Of a stretch of DNA of 64,000 bases, positions 1-12,731 are shown one piece after another; the stretch's first letter is position 1, and the number at the start of each line of letters is the position of its first letter. Both the position numbers and the translations under genes were made by a program. The stretch is from Pseudevernia furfuracea (lineage: Eukaryota > Ascomycota > Lecanoromycetes > Lecanorales > Parmeliaceae), in NCBI GenBank assembly GCA_022315425.1, contig JAIUPT010000035.1, positions 682,001 to 746,000 on the forward strand. Reading direction: 5' to 3'. The notes below the pieces were generated by a model that saw only the letters and a program-made list of their open reading frames with translations, did not search any database and was not told the DNA's origin.

Positions 1-967
1 TGATATATTCAAGTTGAGAGAAAGACTGGGCCCCGCGCGCCACTTGGGCGGCTACAGCGGGGCCCTCCTCCAAAATGGGAATAAACAAAACCAACACGCT
101 GTACCACTCTTAGGTTACATGCATTGTTCAATCCTGTGGTTAGTGTCCAACGTCAAGGCTCTCTCACAGGGTATACACCTGATTTCAAGAATGCCTGCAT
201 ATCGCTCAACGCTCTGTCGCCGACTTGCCGGACACCAATCGCTTGTTGATGACGGAGATCGCCCCACCCAATCAAGGTAAACTTGCAAGGACCCCCGCAT
301 CAATTGCAGGGCTTGAGAACGTTTCTCCACCAGTCTCAACCGAGAACTAATCACGAAATGAATGAACGTGCAATACTTTTAAAGCAACGCCAACAGCAGC
401 CACCCATCTTCTGCTCGAAATCAGCTTATCATCACTCTGTCAGCCTGACCTTCTCTGGACGTTCTACATTCTAAATCGTGCTCTAAGAAGGAGCGCATCA
501 GGTAATACATAGCCAGTAGTGTTGAGGAACCGAGGCCCAGGCACCTAGATATTCACGAACAGTTTTCCATTGGAGACGAACGAGCCAACACTCTTTCTGC
601 ATTTTCGAGCCTGTCAGTGTGAAAATTCATGTTCCTCTCTCAACTGCAATTGAGCAAATCGCATTTCTAGCTGCCGCAGCACGTTCCCTACTATCCCGCT
701 CTTGTCCGGCCGCCCACCAACACCAAAGGGTTCAACTTCTTGTTAAACACATCTCTTGGACTCTTAGGACAGTCCGCCGAATAGCACCGACTGATAAGCT
801 CCGCAAAAGGAAGATCTCAAGCTATTGAGCTTAACTGAGAGTCCCTTGCGTTTGAACCAGTATCACATCGCAACCCATTCTTACTCCCGCATCGATCCAA
901 TCTATATACAACCCCTCCCCTCGCCTAAATCAGTGATACTCCGATTGCTGGCTCCTCGTGTTCCTCG
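1..967. other. Upstream non-coding region of the homeobox gene
   Basis: No open frame here shows a recognisable domain or persists beyond about 90 codons. The last 300 bases are pyrimidine-rich, as is common for fungal promoters and 5' leaders, so this is probably promoter and 5' UTR of the homeobox gene that follows. No tRNA, repeat or second gene was seen. Confidence 0.5.
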
Positions 968-2515
968 ATGGTGGGAATTTGTGTTACTTATTCAGATCAG
1001 ATCTCCGGACGCTCTACAAGTCGCTCGGTGCAAACCACTGCCCGCAGTCAAGCGAAAATGGACCTTCCATCTAGTTTATTTGGCCGAAAATGTGCCAACG
1101 TTCTTCCATCGCCGCCTGAATCACCGTCTATGTATGCCTATCCTCCAGCACCTGGAGAACATGGCCGGTACATTACTAGACTGGCATCGCGCCACGCCTT
1201 GCCCGCACCTTCTAATAGCGCAACCTTCATACCGCCAGAGAATGAAAAAGCATCGCCTTCGCAGTATCAAGAGAACCCACTGCGCAATGGACGGACTTCT
1301 CCTCACTCATCAAGTCTTCATCAGATCACCACAGCCGATAACTCCAACTCCGAGACCTCGAACCTGAGGACTTCTAAACTTCCCTCGCCTGATCAAGTAT
1401 CAGATCATTTGCAAAGAGAGGATTCCCTAAAACAAAGGCCTGCGCGAGCGTCTAGCATGGCAACTCCCCCCACGCCGCAGCTAGTGTTGACGGAATCAGA
1501 ACATCAGTCTGAGGGCGATGAGCTATTGACAGGCTCAGAGGAAGAGGAAGACGTCTCTGGTGGGACGGAGGCTGTCAAATCGGCCGCCGAGCGATTAGCG
1601 GAGAAACGCAAGATGAAGCGCTTTAGGTCAGCACCAATATCACCACATTGGGGAAGCGGTCACTGATGGTATCTACAGGTTGACGCATGCTCAGACACGA
1701 TATCTCATGAGCGAATTCTCCCGTCAAGCTCATCCCGACGCAGCTCAGCGGGAGAGACTGTCAAGAGACATTCCGGGATTGAATCCTCGTCAAGTGCAAG
1801 TATGGTTTCAGAACAGGTATATTATTACTATTGTTTATGGCTTTTGTCAATGCTGATTTGCGTTCGCAGGCGGGCAAAGCTCAAGCGACTGACAACTGAT
1901 GATCAAGAGCGTATGAGACGGTCGAGAGCTCTTCCTGAGGACTTTGACTTCAGCCAAACGCTACAGCCTAGGTACGGGTCTGCTTTGACCGAGCCTTCAT
2001 TGCTCGGAGGCGGCATCAGTCAAAGACCTAGTCTGCGACTTGGGACGGGCCACTTGAGTATGACATCAAACAGCATGGATTCAATCTTCACCAACAACGC
2101 TCCCTCGCCTGTTTCTGCAATGGGATCCGCGAATCTGTCTCCAGTCTCTTCAATTAACGAAGGATCCGAACGTTCTGGTCCATACTTCTCTGCCACGCAG
2201 TCTTCCCATGTCACCAACCCTCAATTTACGAATCCATTCTGTCGTTCTCACAGTCTGTCTGCGAGTTCCCCTGCCTTTCAGCGCCAAGATCGGTCTTTCA
2301 GCCAGAGCAGCATGATGGGACTAGGTGGTCGATCAAACGCAAATACCTCATCATCCAATCCTTCTCTCGCCAACAATACCTATGGTTATGGGAACCTGCC
2401 TCCCCTGCAATTCACCAGAACTCCGTTTCAGACACGAGACGGCCAACGTTTCGGCAGTGTTCAGACTACTGAGGGACCCTCACACGGAAGTGGCATGGCG
2501 ATGAACCAACATTAA
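968..2515 (+). CDS. Homeodomain transcription factor (three exons, in-frame stop before a long coding-like tail)
   Basis: Exons 968-1626, 1679-1816 and 1870-2515, joined by GT-AG introns of 52 and 53 nt, give 480 residues. A later ATG at 1058 is an alternative start and would give 450. The homeodomain lies at about residues 214-273. It has the KRKMKRFR N-terminal arm, and the helix-3 signature VWFQNRRAK is interrupted by intron 2 inside the QNR codons. The rest is Ser/Pro/Gln-rich and disordered-looking, as in fungal homeobox regulators of development. The gene is expected to encode a nuclear DNA-binding protein. The frame stops at TAA (2513-2515), but the same frame then stays open and similar in composition to 2995; see the next entry and the findings. 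The homeodomain call is firm. The biological role cannot be read from sequence. Confidence 0.85.
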
Positions 2516-2995
2516 ATCTCTCCTCTATCTTCGCCAAGTACTCTGTCCTACGACCAGTCCCAGACGCTTTACCCTTCCGGCTCTAGATATCGCGCATCGT
2601 CGTACTACCAGAGCCCAGACAGCAATTTCTGGCAAAGCAGTCAAATGAGCCCTCAGAGATATCAATATGGACAGCAATTGCAGCCTCATCAGACAACTGA
2701 GCAACGAGCCGGGAGTCAGTCTTCGCAAAGTTCACTCTCCCAGGATCCTTCAGTCGATAGATACGATCAACGGTCGTATAACCATAGCGGCCAGTACTAC
2801 AGCGAAGTGACTTCATCGGCTCAAGAGATGAGCAGCGAGTCCGATGTTCAAGCTCAGCCAACAATACTGAGAGAAGAAGGCGCTACTAGTCCCGACACAC
2901 AGCCACTGCCAGATGCTGCTCGGCCGAGAGCCAGGTCGGATACATTTCCCGCGTACTACAACGCTCAACAATGGTTTACGAGCCACGTCGGCTGA
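2516..2995 (+). CDS. Coding-like C-terminal extension of the homeobox gene after an in-frame TAA
   Basis: Directly after the TAA the same frame reads on for 159 residues to a second stop at 2995. The extension is Ser/Gln/Tyr-rich (for example SSPSTLSYDQSQ, RYRASSYYQSPDS), the same composition as the preceding exon. It is probably the natural C-terminus, reached by readthrough, by an intron I cannot place with good splice sites, or cut off by a real or sequencing-derived nonsense change. Candidate introns that preserve the frame (for example 2459-2557) use weak donors. Confidence 0.5.
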   Translation: MSPLSSPSTLSYDQSQTLYPSGSRYRASSYYQSPDSNFWQSSQMSPQRYQYGQQLQPHQTTEQRAGSQSSQSSLSQDPSVDRYDQRSYNHSGQYYSEVTSSAQEMSSESDVQAQPTILREEGATSPDTQPLPDAARPRARSDTFPAYYNAQQWFTSHVG

Positions 2996-5900
2996 TTTGG
3001 TATTTTGAATTCGGGAGAGGCATTAATTTTGATTTTCGTGTTCATATAGCTAGGGTTGCACCGTCTGTTTCAACTTGGCGCCATCCGCTGTCTCGCCTCC
3101 AACATCTGCACATCCCTGGCCCCTGAGCCTGTCGCAATCTAGTGCTTTCGGCTCCCACGGTACGAGTACTCGTAACTCGTTTGACAGCATTAGGCTTCTA
3201 TTCAAACTTATGCTTGCACGTGTGTCACTGTCGTTGAATTGTGTAAGGTTCTGTTGTGCAATTCGAACTCGGTCACATATCAGGTGACCAAAAACCGACC
3301 GTTGACACTTTTTCTCCTACCTACTCCTTCGCCCAACCTTCAAGAGAATGAAATCTGAGAGGACTGGCTCAGCAAAACTCCTCGTCACCTCGTTTTCTCC
3401 CTCACACTTTACATGGCCGGTAGATTCAACGCCCAACGCTGTGGTCTTTGTTATATCGTAATGGTGATTCTTCCACTTCTACTTGTTCCTGTACCATTAG
3501 CGCAAGCCGAAACCAGGAAATCAACCCCGTCCCTTACACCTCCATGCGTGAGATGGAGACGACTCCCATGATTGAAGTAAAGAGCAAGCTACGCTCAAAG
3601 TGTCCTCTTAGGACTCCTGGCCTTTTCTTTTCTTTTCTTCTCTTCCCTTTCTTCTTTTTTGCAACCAGTCATGTAGTGGACGTGTTCCCGTACCAAGGGC
3701 AAAGTAGTATTTACTATCGACACCTTCAGCGCCCTCCCTACCTTTGCGGTTTCCTTACCTCGCAAACGGTGTCACTTTTTTGAAAAAAAAAATGCATCGA
3801 GGCCGGAACGCAATGTTGGAAGTGACACCCGTTTTCTAGCTTTCTCAGTCAGTGATGAGGAAAAAAGGGCGAAAGAGAACATTTCGACACGGCTTCTGAG
3901 AATGCTGCTATGGAAACGGCCATGATCACTTCGGATGATAAAAAGGGGGGGGTGAAGTGAGCTCGTGCTTTTTTTGGATGTGGGTGACAGCACCGGCATC
4001 ATCGTCCGGGCTTTGTACCAAAAAGGCGCAAGGCTAATGCCTGCCATTCCAAAAAGGTTTACCAAAAAAGAGTAGCGAAAAAAAAAAAGTGGTATTTTTT
4101 CTACCCTCGACGCAACAAGAGAGCAGAGTTTCCTCGCTCGGTGTCATCATCATCATCATCGTCAGATGCTTTCGGGTTCCCTCGAAGTAACCCTGGATAA
4201 GAAAGTGTTTTTAAAAAAATAGGGTTGTCCACAGCCAATGGACACGTTTTGTGGGAAAGCGATGGGAGCTCCGAACTGCAGCGGCAGAAAGTTTTTCAAG
4301 GGCAGACGACACCAGGTCGTGGCCGGAAAGCTCAAAGGTGCGGCCTACCAGCGCCCCCCCCCGAGGTAGACTGTGATGTCAAAACATTTGAGGAATGGGG
4401 AATTTTCCAGATCGCGGACGTCGAGGGAGCATACATACATACGTTCCTGCCGCCTCCGCGACATGAGGACATCGGTCGCGCTTGATCCACGCCATCGAAG
4501 AAGAAGAAGAAGAAGAAGAAGAAGAAGAAAGGGGGGTGTATGCCCGGAGCGAACGCGAACACCATACGAAGCCCGACTCGGCCGTGTTGTTCTTGTACTT
4601 CGACTTCAATGAAGTCGGAAAAAGGTGACATGGGAAAAATGATACGGGCATTGATTTGCCAGCTCTGTTGGTTCCTCTCGTCCGTTCGGAAATCTCACTC
4701 ATATTGATTCTTTCTCCTCTCCGATTTCTCCGCTGGGTGGATTTGAGTTCCGTTCATTACCTCCTTTTGAGGACATGTTTTTTACATTGTGTCCGACTCT
4801 GGTCTATACATTTTATTCTACGGACTGTGGAAGTGTTCAATTTCTTTGAAAGCTGATGCCGAGGACATCGCAAGAGACAGCAGTGTATGTGGCGTGATAA
4901 TTTCACTGTCATAACGCCCTGCACATTTGTTCCGCGTCCTACATGTGAATACAAAGTGAACAACGACAAGAAGAATTTGATTCCTAGAATCAATACAAGA
5001 TGAAAGCGCCCAACGCTTTTGAAGACATATTTGCTCCGAGAATGGCTCATCATTCAATGGAAAAACGCAGGCTCGGCACAGCCGATAGCGATGAGTATGG
5101 TCAGTCAAACGGTTGAACGAGCTTACTATCACGTTGAGGGGGGACAGAAAGAGGGCTTCTGCTACCGTACAGAATGCTAATCGACAAGCCTAGGCAGATA
5201 ACAGTCAAAATGGAAAAGCGGTTGAATCATCGAAGCCTGTTTCTACATCTCTTCCTCACATTCATGAGCAGCGAATCTATGCCTTTAGCGCAACGAACGT
5301 CGAATGAAGTCAACGCAGGCGTGATAAGCTCTTGTTGTTCAAAGGCCGAAATGTCATTTTTTGGTCTCATCTCAATCTCAATCTCAATCTCAAGAAGGTG
5401 TGTAGCCAGAGGAAAGGGAAGCGAAAATTCTACGCCGTGGGTATTTTACTAAACTCGCAGGAACGACCCCGCTGACCTCGATATGAAACATTCGTCAAGA
5501 TCCCGAGCCACACTGAACTTGTTGCCTCTCCAGATGGTCTCCGAAACCGAAACTTTCGTCGACGATGACGACGATGTGAGGATCACGACCCCAACCAAAC
5601 CTCTTGAAAATAATAAATCGAACCCTATTCATTGTTTGCGGTCAAGAGTCTGGACTCGACGGCGCGGAGCTTATCCCGGGGCGATACCTTGATCAATTTC
5701 CGTCCGAAGCATACAAGATCAAATCCCAGGCAATCCGGGCGTTAGGTGAGGTCAATCAAACAGATGCATTCCACCCAAGCAGAATAGCCGCCGTTATATC
5801 ATCTCTATCAAGAGGATTCATACCCTTTGCAAGACTACGACTGCTTTAATATGGTCCACCAACAGCCATTCTCAATTCAAGTCACATGAGTCCAGGGTTA

Positions 5901-8321
5901 CCCGTGTCGAGTAGGTTAGCATGGGCCCAAATCGGGGTTGTGGTTCTACCCTGCCTGGGCAGTGAAGGAAAACCTCGCCCAAGACTGCAAATACAGGAGC
6001 GGGCAGAGAGCATCGAAGTAATTAGAGAGTGAGTCGGTGGATTCGGAGCTTGGAAATTTTCCGGTTCTCGACACTCATCACTGAATTTCTCAGGTGCTGA
6101 CTGATGGATCCCATGCCACCGTATGTCCACACGATCCCAAATTCAATGGACTGCTGCGGGCAGAGAAGGCTACCTTCCCCATTCGAAGATATAAAAATTT
6201 CGGGCCGTGAATGTTCATCGGTCGGACTTATCCCCGAAGTCTTTTCCTCTAACAGACGCAGCCATCAATCATCTTCCGCCCAATGCACGCGATTATCGCG
6301 CGGATCTGAAATAGTCTATCCAAGAGCAAACAGAGAGAAGATGAGAGAGAGAGCAAGAGCAAGAAGAGAAGAGGAAAGCGCAATCGACCATATTTTTGAA
6401 TTGAGAGGCATTTGCCTCCTCGTGTGTGATGCACGTAAGCACTCACCTTCAGTCACAATTTGTGCGATCTAGACTTGTCAGCGATTGAGGCATAGAGCGT
6501 GGCTCGTGTGCGAGACATCAGGAGTCAGCGCATCCCAATTCCCATTTGCCGAAGTTTGATAAAGAAAGGCTTAAGATGTGTGTTGTTGAGTCCCAAACAA
6601 GCAATCTGGAAAGAGGCGGGCGCGCACAGTGCCACCACCCAGAGCATTCTCAGCCCACAAAATGTACATATTGAACGATGCAGATTCCAAATCGAATGTT
6701 TCACCGAAGGCGCCTCCAGAAGTGTTTTATCTCAGAGTGAGATTGCCGAGGTGTGAGGTCAATATGTAGCACGATTGGCTTTGCAAGATGCAGACTGTAC
6801 GAGTACGCTATGGTTTCACGAAGACAAGGATAAGCGTAGAATGGTATCTGATTCATCATGGCCCGTGCAGACCACCATTTTGATAATTTAGGCTTTATAC
6901 TCGCATCGTCAGCAGCTGGAATACCCTTTTCATATACCAATTCTGACACTCGGGCCTTGGCCTTTTTGTCATGTATGTATTACGTTCCGAGCAAGGGAGG
7001 GTCGATGAGTGGCAACTGACCCGATCTCACAGTCAAGCGAGTATGAAGATCCCAATTCATTTAGATGCGGTATGGAGGTACCTTCACAGCTCCGCACCGA
7101 GAACCCACCTTCATGTCAAAGATGCACCAAAACTCCGTGGCAAAAGGTCTCTGACCTAGACGAGAGACCCTGACCTGCAATCTTTGCGTTCTGCCCACTT
7201 TCATGCAGATCCCTACGGCGTCCAATCGCCATTGCGAAACCCCCCTCGATGTTGTTGTGCCGTTTGAGACGACGAGAGTGAATAATGCCGTGTGAGTCAT
7301 GGAAGTATATCTTGGAGCGCGCGCGCCCCGTTCCACTCGAATTCCGACGGGAGAAATCACCGGTTCTAGAACAAAGTCAAATTTCCAACGGTGGGGTGGG
7401 AGATTGTCTCCGCCTGCTCGATGCCAGGACTCGGCGCGATTGATTGGTTGGTGAGTGCATGACTTGTACACAGTCTTTGTATGCGTGAAGGTCCAATCAG
7501 AGGGGCAAGCCTGGAGTCATGGTGCTTTACCGATCAAGATTGAGCTCATACTCACAGCTTTCAACGCTTCAACATCATCTAACTTAGACTCTAAGTTTGA
7601 AGGAGACCGAAACTAACTGTATTATTAAGGTATCCGGAGATGGACCCGTTAACTGCCGCGCTTACGTAATAGTGTCACAGATAAGGTGTGATGAGATCAT
7701 CGGAGACCAAGGTCTTGAATTATGCGACCTCATCTCGCCTCATCTCGCCTCATCTCCATCATATGAACAGTATGACATGCGTCTCCTTAAGTTTACTCTC
7801 CTAACCCATGCCACTCCTTACTTACTAACTACAACAAAACAACACTTGAGCCCGGCACTTCACTTGAATGCACGTTTCGGTGGACGAGAGAATCCTTTCC
7901 ACCCTTGGTGCAACATGTTACACATTCACCGTCTATTCCTCAGTTCCGAAACTCAATCTGCCTTCGAGTACCCCTTACATCCAACCGCAAAGCCATGGCC
8001 AGATTCACTTTTTCCTCATTCGTCAAGAATCCTTGGCTTGATTACTTTTTCCGTAATTCGAGACTTTTGCTGGACCCTGCTTCGTGCGACCATTTCAATG
8101 AAGCCTGCGAGACGATGTCTTGGCCAGGGGCTCATGTCGATTACGACAAAGTGGTTACGAAACCTTCTTCTCGGTCTTTGCCATGGTGTCAGCGACCGTC
8201 AACCACTGTCCACCTCTTAATACCCTCGACCTCATCCTCCTGATATCCATATCTTCTCTCATTCTTCTCTGCTTGTCTCTTTGTTTGAGTCTTATTGCGT
8301 GCGTTCTTGGATAGTTCAACA
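2996..8321. other. 5.3 kb gene-free region
   Basis: Only short frames without recognisable domains occur on either strand. The DNA holds pyrimidine-rich and homopurine tracts, a (GAA)n array near 4496-4530, a short ATC run near 4143, an AATCTC run near 5366-5394, and three copies of a CTCATCTCGC-like unit near 7727-7757. The last 500 bases are CT-rich and probably contain the promoter and 5' UTR of the multicopper oxidase. Non-coding transcripts cannot be excluded. Confidence 0.5.
4496..4530 (+). repeat. (GAA)n microsatellite
   Basis: About eleven to twelve uninterrupted GAA units followed by a G-run. It creates long charged or serine-rich open frames on both strands that are not genes. Confidence 0.95.
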
Positions 8322-10447
8322 ATGTTTCTATATAGACCGTTTTCGGCTGTATGCCTTTTGGCATCTGTGCCGCTTTCTCTTTGCGCTCACGTTTTCTTCG
8401 AGATCAACCTTACATGGGAAGTCAGAGCACCTGACGGCCAACCTAGATATGTCATTCTGAGCAATGGACAATTCCCAGGGCCGCAGCTGAACATGAATTA
8501 TGGAGACGATGTAGAGGTCAGTCATTGACTCCGACTATATCTTTATAGAGCTGACCCTTCCCAGTTTGTTGTTCACAACAATCTTCCCTTTGATTCGACC
8601 GTCCATTTCCATGGTATTGAGTATGTTGGCGAGACTTGAAGAAAACAAAAAGTTCTGTGACAGCATCGCTGACAAGATACCAGGCAAACAGATACCCCAT
8701 GGTCAGATGGAACACCAGGCGTCTCCCAGAAACCTATCCCTCAAGGTGGAAGTTTCACCTACAAATGGACCGCTACCCAATATGGTGCTTACTGGTACGA
8801 TAACATCCTAACCTTCAATATAGACCTCAGCTGAACAGGCCTTAGGTACCACGGTCACGCACAAGGAGAGATCCAAGATGGTCTCTATGGGCCGATATTC
8901 ATCACGTAAGACGATAAGTCAAAATGCATAATTCGCAACTCACACAATACCTTCTAGGCCACCATCAAGCCAGCCTTCACCTTTCGGGCTCATTGCAAAC
9001 AGTACCAGCGCCAGTATCGCTGCAATGCAGAGCGCCGAGAAGAAAGCTCAATTCGCTCTGCTCTCCGATTGGGACCATTTGACCTCCGAAGAATATCGAG
9101 CTGTTGAAGTGACTTCGGGCCTTGATCTGTTTTGTGTTGACAGTCTTCTCATCAACGGCAAGGGAGCTGTAAACTGCCAGCCCCAGGAGGTGCTCAATGC
9201 GCTTACCCCACCGCCTTTGTTGCATCTGCTAAATGGATCGTTCGTGAGCGATAGAGGGTGAGCCTTTTCCAAATCCCGATCGCCAGTGCAATCTTTGACA
9301 TGAAAATAGGTGCACGCCGCCGTCTAAAGCCTCTTTAGATCAAGGATTGAATTTCACGTCTAATATCAACCTCGTCCCAGCTGGTTTGCTCGACGGCTGC
9401 ACGCCCACCGATGGCAGCATGGAGACATTCTATGTTGACGCTGCGGATGAATGGTTCAACTTACAGATCGTCAGCGCAATGAGTATCAAGACCCCAGTCT
9501 TCTCTATCGATTCTCACCCCATGTGGATTTATGCCGTCGATGGTATTTACATCGAACCCCAATTAGCCGACACAGTCTTCTTGTACAACGGCGAGCGCTT
9601 CTCCGCAATGATCAAGCTCGACAAAGCTCCAGGAGATTACACCATCCGCGTCGCAAACTCGGGCGCCGATCAGATACTCTCGGGCTACGCGAAGCTCTCC
9701 TATCAAAACCACACATCGCACGGCAGTCACTACGGGTACAACGCCTCGACCACGAATAACACAGCAAACGCGACTGCATACATCAACTACGGTGGCGAAA
9801 ACACTACTGCCTCAGTCATTCCCCTCGACGAAACTCTCTTGGTTCCTTATCCTGCCAATAAGCCCGCGCCTACCGCCGACGCAACCCACATCCTCAAGCT
9901 CGGCCGCCTCGGCGCAAATTACAACTGGAGCCTCAGTGGAAGCAACGTGTACGACACCCAGGCAAACTACCAGACGCCCCTCCTCTTCCACCCGAATTCC
10001 ACATCTAACCCTGACGCCTACGATCCTTCGCTGATCATCCGTACAATCAATGGTACATGGGTCGACATAGTCCTGCAAGTCGTCCTCAATGCTGCCGCTC
10101 CTGCTCAACCCGCTCATCCCGTCCACAAGCACAGCAACAAAGCTTACTTGATCGGCGCCGGCACGGGTACTTTCAATTACAGCACCGTCGCCGAGGCAAT
10201 GGAAGAGATACCAGGCAGCTTCAATCTGGACACGCCCTCATTGAGGGATAGCTTCACCACACCTAGTGTGTTGCAGGGACCGGCGTGGATCGTGTTCAGG
10301 TATCAGGTGGTCAACCCCGGCGCATTCTATCTGCATTGTCATATCCAGACCCATCTGACGGGCGGGATGGCGATGACAATCATGGACGGAGTGGACGTTT
10401 GGCCGACAATTCCTGAGGAGTACCTAGACGGCAACGGCGGGTATTAG
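8322..10447 (+). CDS. Secreted multicopper oxidase, Abr1/laccase-like
   Basis: Six exons (8322-8516, 8565-8620, 8684-8794, 8846-8905, 8958-9257, 9310-10447) with introns of 48-63 nt encode 619 residues. Residues 1 to about 22 form a hydrophobic signal peptide, so the enzyme should act outside the cell or in the wall. Four copper-ligand blocks are visible: HFHG (His79, His81), WYHGH (His123, His125), HPVHKH (510-515) and HCHIQTH (583-589, with Cys584 as the T1 copper ligand). Met594 sits in the axial T1 position. The start matches fungal MCOs (INLTWE...NGQFPGP). Such enzymes oxidise phenols or metals with O2. The closest resemblance I recognise is to Aspergillus Abr1 (brown1), which acts late in conidial melanin synthesis. 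An Ayg1-like hydrolase lies 4.3 kb downstream and supports a pigment role. HPVHKH replaces the usual HPxHLHG, which is worth noting. The substrate is inferred. Confidence 0.9.
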
Positions 10448-12036
10448 GGTCCGATACCAGAAGGATCGCGGTGGTGCCGGGGCGGTGAGACGACTTGCGG
10501 TCTGAGATGGTGCTTACACACACACAGGCGCGTAGTACAAGACGCGCAATAAGATAGATGGATTACTTTCGGAATGTTTATTAATCAATCAAATTAATGC
10601 CATGATACCTACCCACTTTAACCCCCCCACGTGCCCCTTACCCAACAGATAGACATCGATCGTCCCATCGGAAAAAAGATGCGTCTTATCTATCGGGGGT
10701 TTTGATTAAAGTAGATCAGCCAAGGGGTCAGTCACCAGTCCTAGTTCCCGCGCGCGATGCAAAACATGGGTAAAATCTTGCATCAAGGTATATTTATATA
10801 CATATGTGTGTAAAGGCATGGATAGCCGCATGTTTCGGTCAACGAAAAAGAAGAACACTGGAAGAAGAAGAAAGAAATCCTTTGAATTCTTTGATTGATA
10901 ATTGAGAATTAGGTGAATTTTGATTGGTGATTGGTGATTTTTTTTCTCTCTCTCTAATGTTTGTTTGTTTTTTTTTGAAGATTTTTAATAATAATAATAA
11001 TAATTACTTACTAACTTACTAACTAACTAACTAGTTCAGTCTAGCTAGCTGAAGAGTTTTGCTTGTTTTTTTTTCCGGCGGCAAAAGTTGGGTGTTTTTG
11101 TCGTTGTCTCTCTGTCTCTCTATCTATCTATCTCTTTCTCTATCTATCTATCTACTGCTTAACTTGTTCGCTGCTCAACTTCTCACTCCTCACTTCTCAC
11201 TTCTCACTTCTCACTTCTCACTTCTCACTTCTCCCTCCTCACTTCTCACTTCTCACTTCTCACTTCTCCCTCCTCACTTCTCACTTCTCACTTCTCACTT
11301 CTCACTTCTCACTTCTCCCTCCTCACTTCTCTCACTCCTCACTCCTCACTCCTTCCCCCCCCCTTTCCCCCCTTCCCCCCGTGCTCTGCGGTCTAGATTC
11401 TAATACCCACACCCATACATATATCATATATCCTCCACGTCAGCATCGCCTTTGTTGGACCCGAAGGATAGAAGCGATGGGCTTTTCCCTCACCCGTTGT
11501 TGCGCGAGGGAGAAGTCTTTCTGTTCTTCCTTTTTACGGACAGAACAGAGTAGCTGGACGTCCCTCTCTGCCTCCCTGTGCCGTTTTTCACTGTGTGTGT
11601 GTGTGTATGGTGTGAAGGGTTGTCTTTTGCGGTGTCTATCTATGGTGGGATAGATGGAGAGGAGAAGAAAAGAGGGGGGGGGAGGGGGGATAGAGCGATG
11701 GGCGGAAAAGAATGGCTTCTTATTATCGTTGATGTTACTGTTGTGGTGGTGGTGGTGATGTACCGTCCTACTTCACATCAAATCAAATCAAATCAAATCG
11801 CAGCAGCACGCGTTGAAAAGGAGAAGAAGGGGATTGAAGAAAGAACGGATGGATTTTTGCGAGGTGTTGATGAACAAAAAGAACCATTGATCCCATTTCG
11901 CGAATTGCATGTTGAATAAGACACGTCGATATACAACACTCAACAACTTTCTCACTTTCCCTTTTGCTCAATTACACCCCGCTTCCCCCTTACTTACTTA
12001 CTTCCTTCCAATCCCTCCTCCCCCTCACTTCCGACC
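10448..12036. other. Repeat-rich intergenic region
   Basis: Downstream of the oxidase there is no supported gene. The stretch contains ATA, ACTA, CTAT and CACTTCTCA tandem repeats, poly-C and poly-G runs, a CAAAT repeat near 11772-11799 and many homopolymers. Long open frames at 11059-11653 are artefacts of the CACTTCTCA array. Confidence 0.7.
11180..11350 (+). repeat. CACTTCT tandem array
   Basis: A run of about twenty 7-nt units (CACTTCT, with CCTCCTC variants at regular spacing) on the pyrimidine strand, followed by C-runs. The regular CCTCCTC variants suggest a higher-order period of several units, implying amplification of blocks as well as single-unit slippage. Confidence 0.9.
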
Positions 12037-12731
12037 TTAAAAGTAAGCCACGGGATTCGCACTCGCCTCCACCCCACTGGCCACATCCCAATACTCCACC
12101 AGACACGTCCCGATCATCCGCCAGATACCGGCGATATCGCCCTCCCCGAACGCAACGCTGTTGCCTCGGAAGTGGATGGTGCCGAAGGAGGTGCCGGTCA
12201 GGTTGGTGCCGACGAAGACGCGTTGGATGTCGACGGAGCCGCCTTTGAGCTCGGCGGTTTGGAAGGGGATGACGATCGCGGTGCCGTTCTGTTTGGGGGC
12301 GGCGGGGCGGTTAGCTGGCCGGCGCATCATCTTCTTCCGAGGAGAGAAAGAAAAAAGCAATGGGTTGATTTTTCTGCGGCCAAGGGTGTAGAGGCGGGGG
12401 GAGCTGAACAAGAAGCCCCCAAAAGTTCGTGCCGGGGGGAATATGATGGAACGGTGCTGGAACTTACACCTGAGACCTCGGGGGCATGGTTGATAAAGTT
12501 CACGGCGGCATAGGTGTCGTAGCCGAGAGCTACTTCTTGGTGCACGAATACTTCGTTAGCGAAGGTGTTGAGGACTTCCGTTTGCTCGTGTTGAGACGCG
12601 TAGGGCTTGGTGGTGTTCCTGGGGCAGCCCAGAGTGTAGTATTCGCCTGGGCCCCAGAGGCGCGTCTCCAGGGGTGCAGTAAGGGTGGTGACGGCGAGGG
12701 CAAGGATGGGGAGGAGAATTGTTGGATGCAT
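12037..12731 (-). CDS. Secreted SnoaL-like (NTF2-fold) protein
   Basis: Two exons, 12731-12468 and 12288-12037, flank a 179-nt intron (donor GTAAGT) and encode 171 residues. The first about 19 residues form a signal peptide (MHPTILLPILALAVTTLTA). The mature part (blocks such as AVNFINHAPEVSGNGTA, QRVFVGTNLTGTSFGT, IWRM, LVEYWDVASG and a NPVAYF terminus) resembles fungal secreted proteins related to the SnoaL-like/NTF2 fold. The segment around FINHAP is the usual place for an acidic or His catalytic site in the fold. Family members include cyclases and uncharacterised secreted proteins. The activity is unknown. It lies between an oxidase and a pigment-type hydrolase and is transcribed in the same direction as the hydrolase, so a role in the same pathway is possible but unproven. 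Confidence 0.8.

Noticed and set aside
1121..1306. Minus-strand ORF across the homeobox exon 1
   Set aside because: Shadow of the plus-strand coding sequence.
4332..4702. Overlapping frames with poly-Ser, poly-Arg or poly-Phe
   Set aside because: Caused by the (GAA)n array on different frames and strands.
11059..11653. Open frames of 114 and 196 codons
   Set aside because: Produced by the CACTTCT array, whose 7-nt period avoids stops; no domain.
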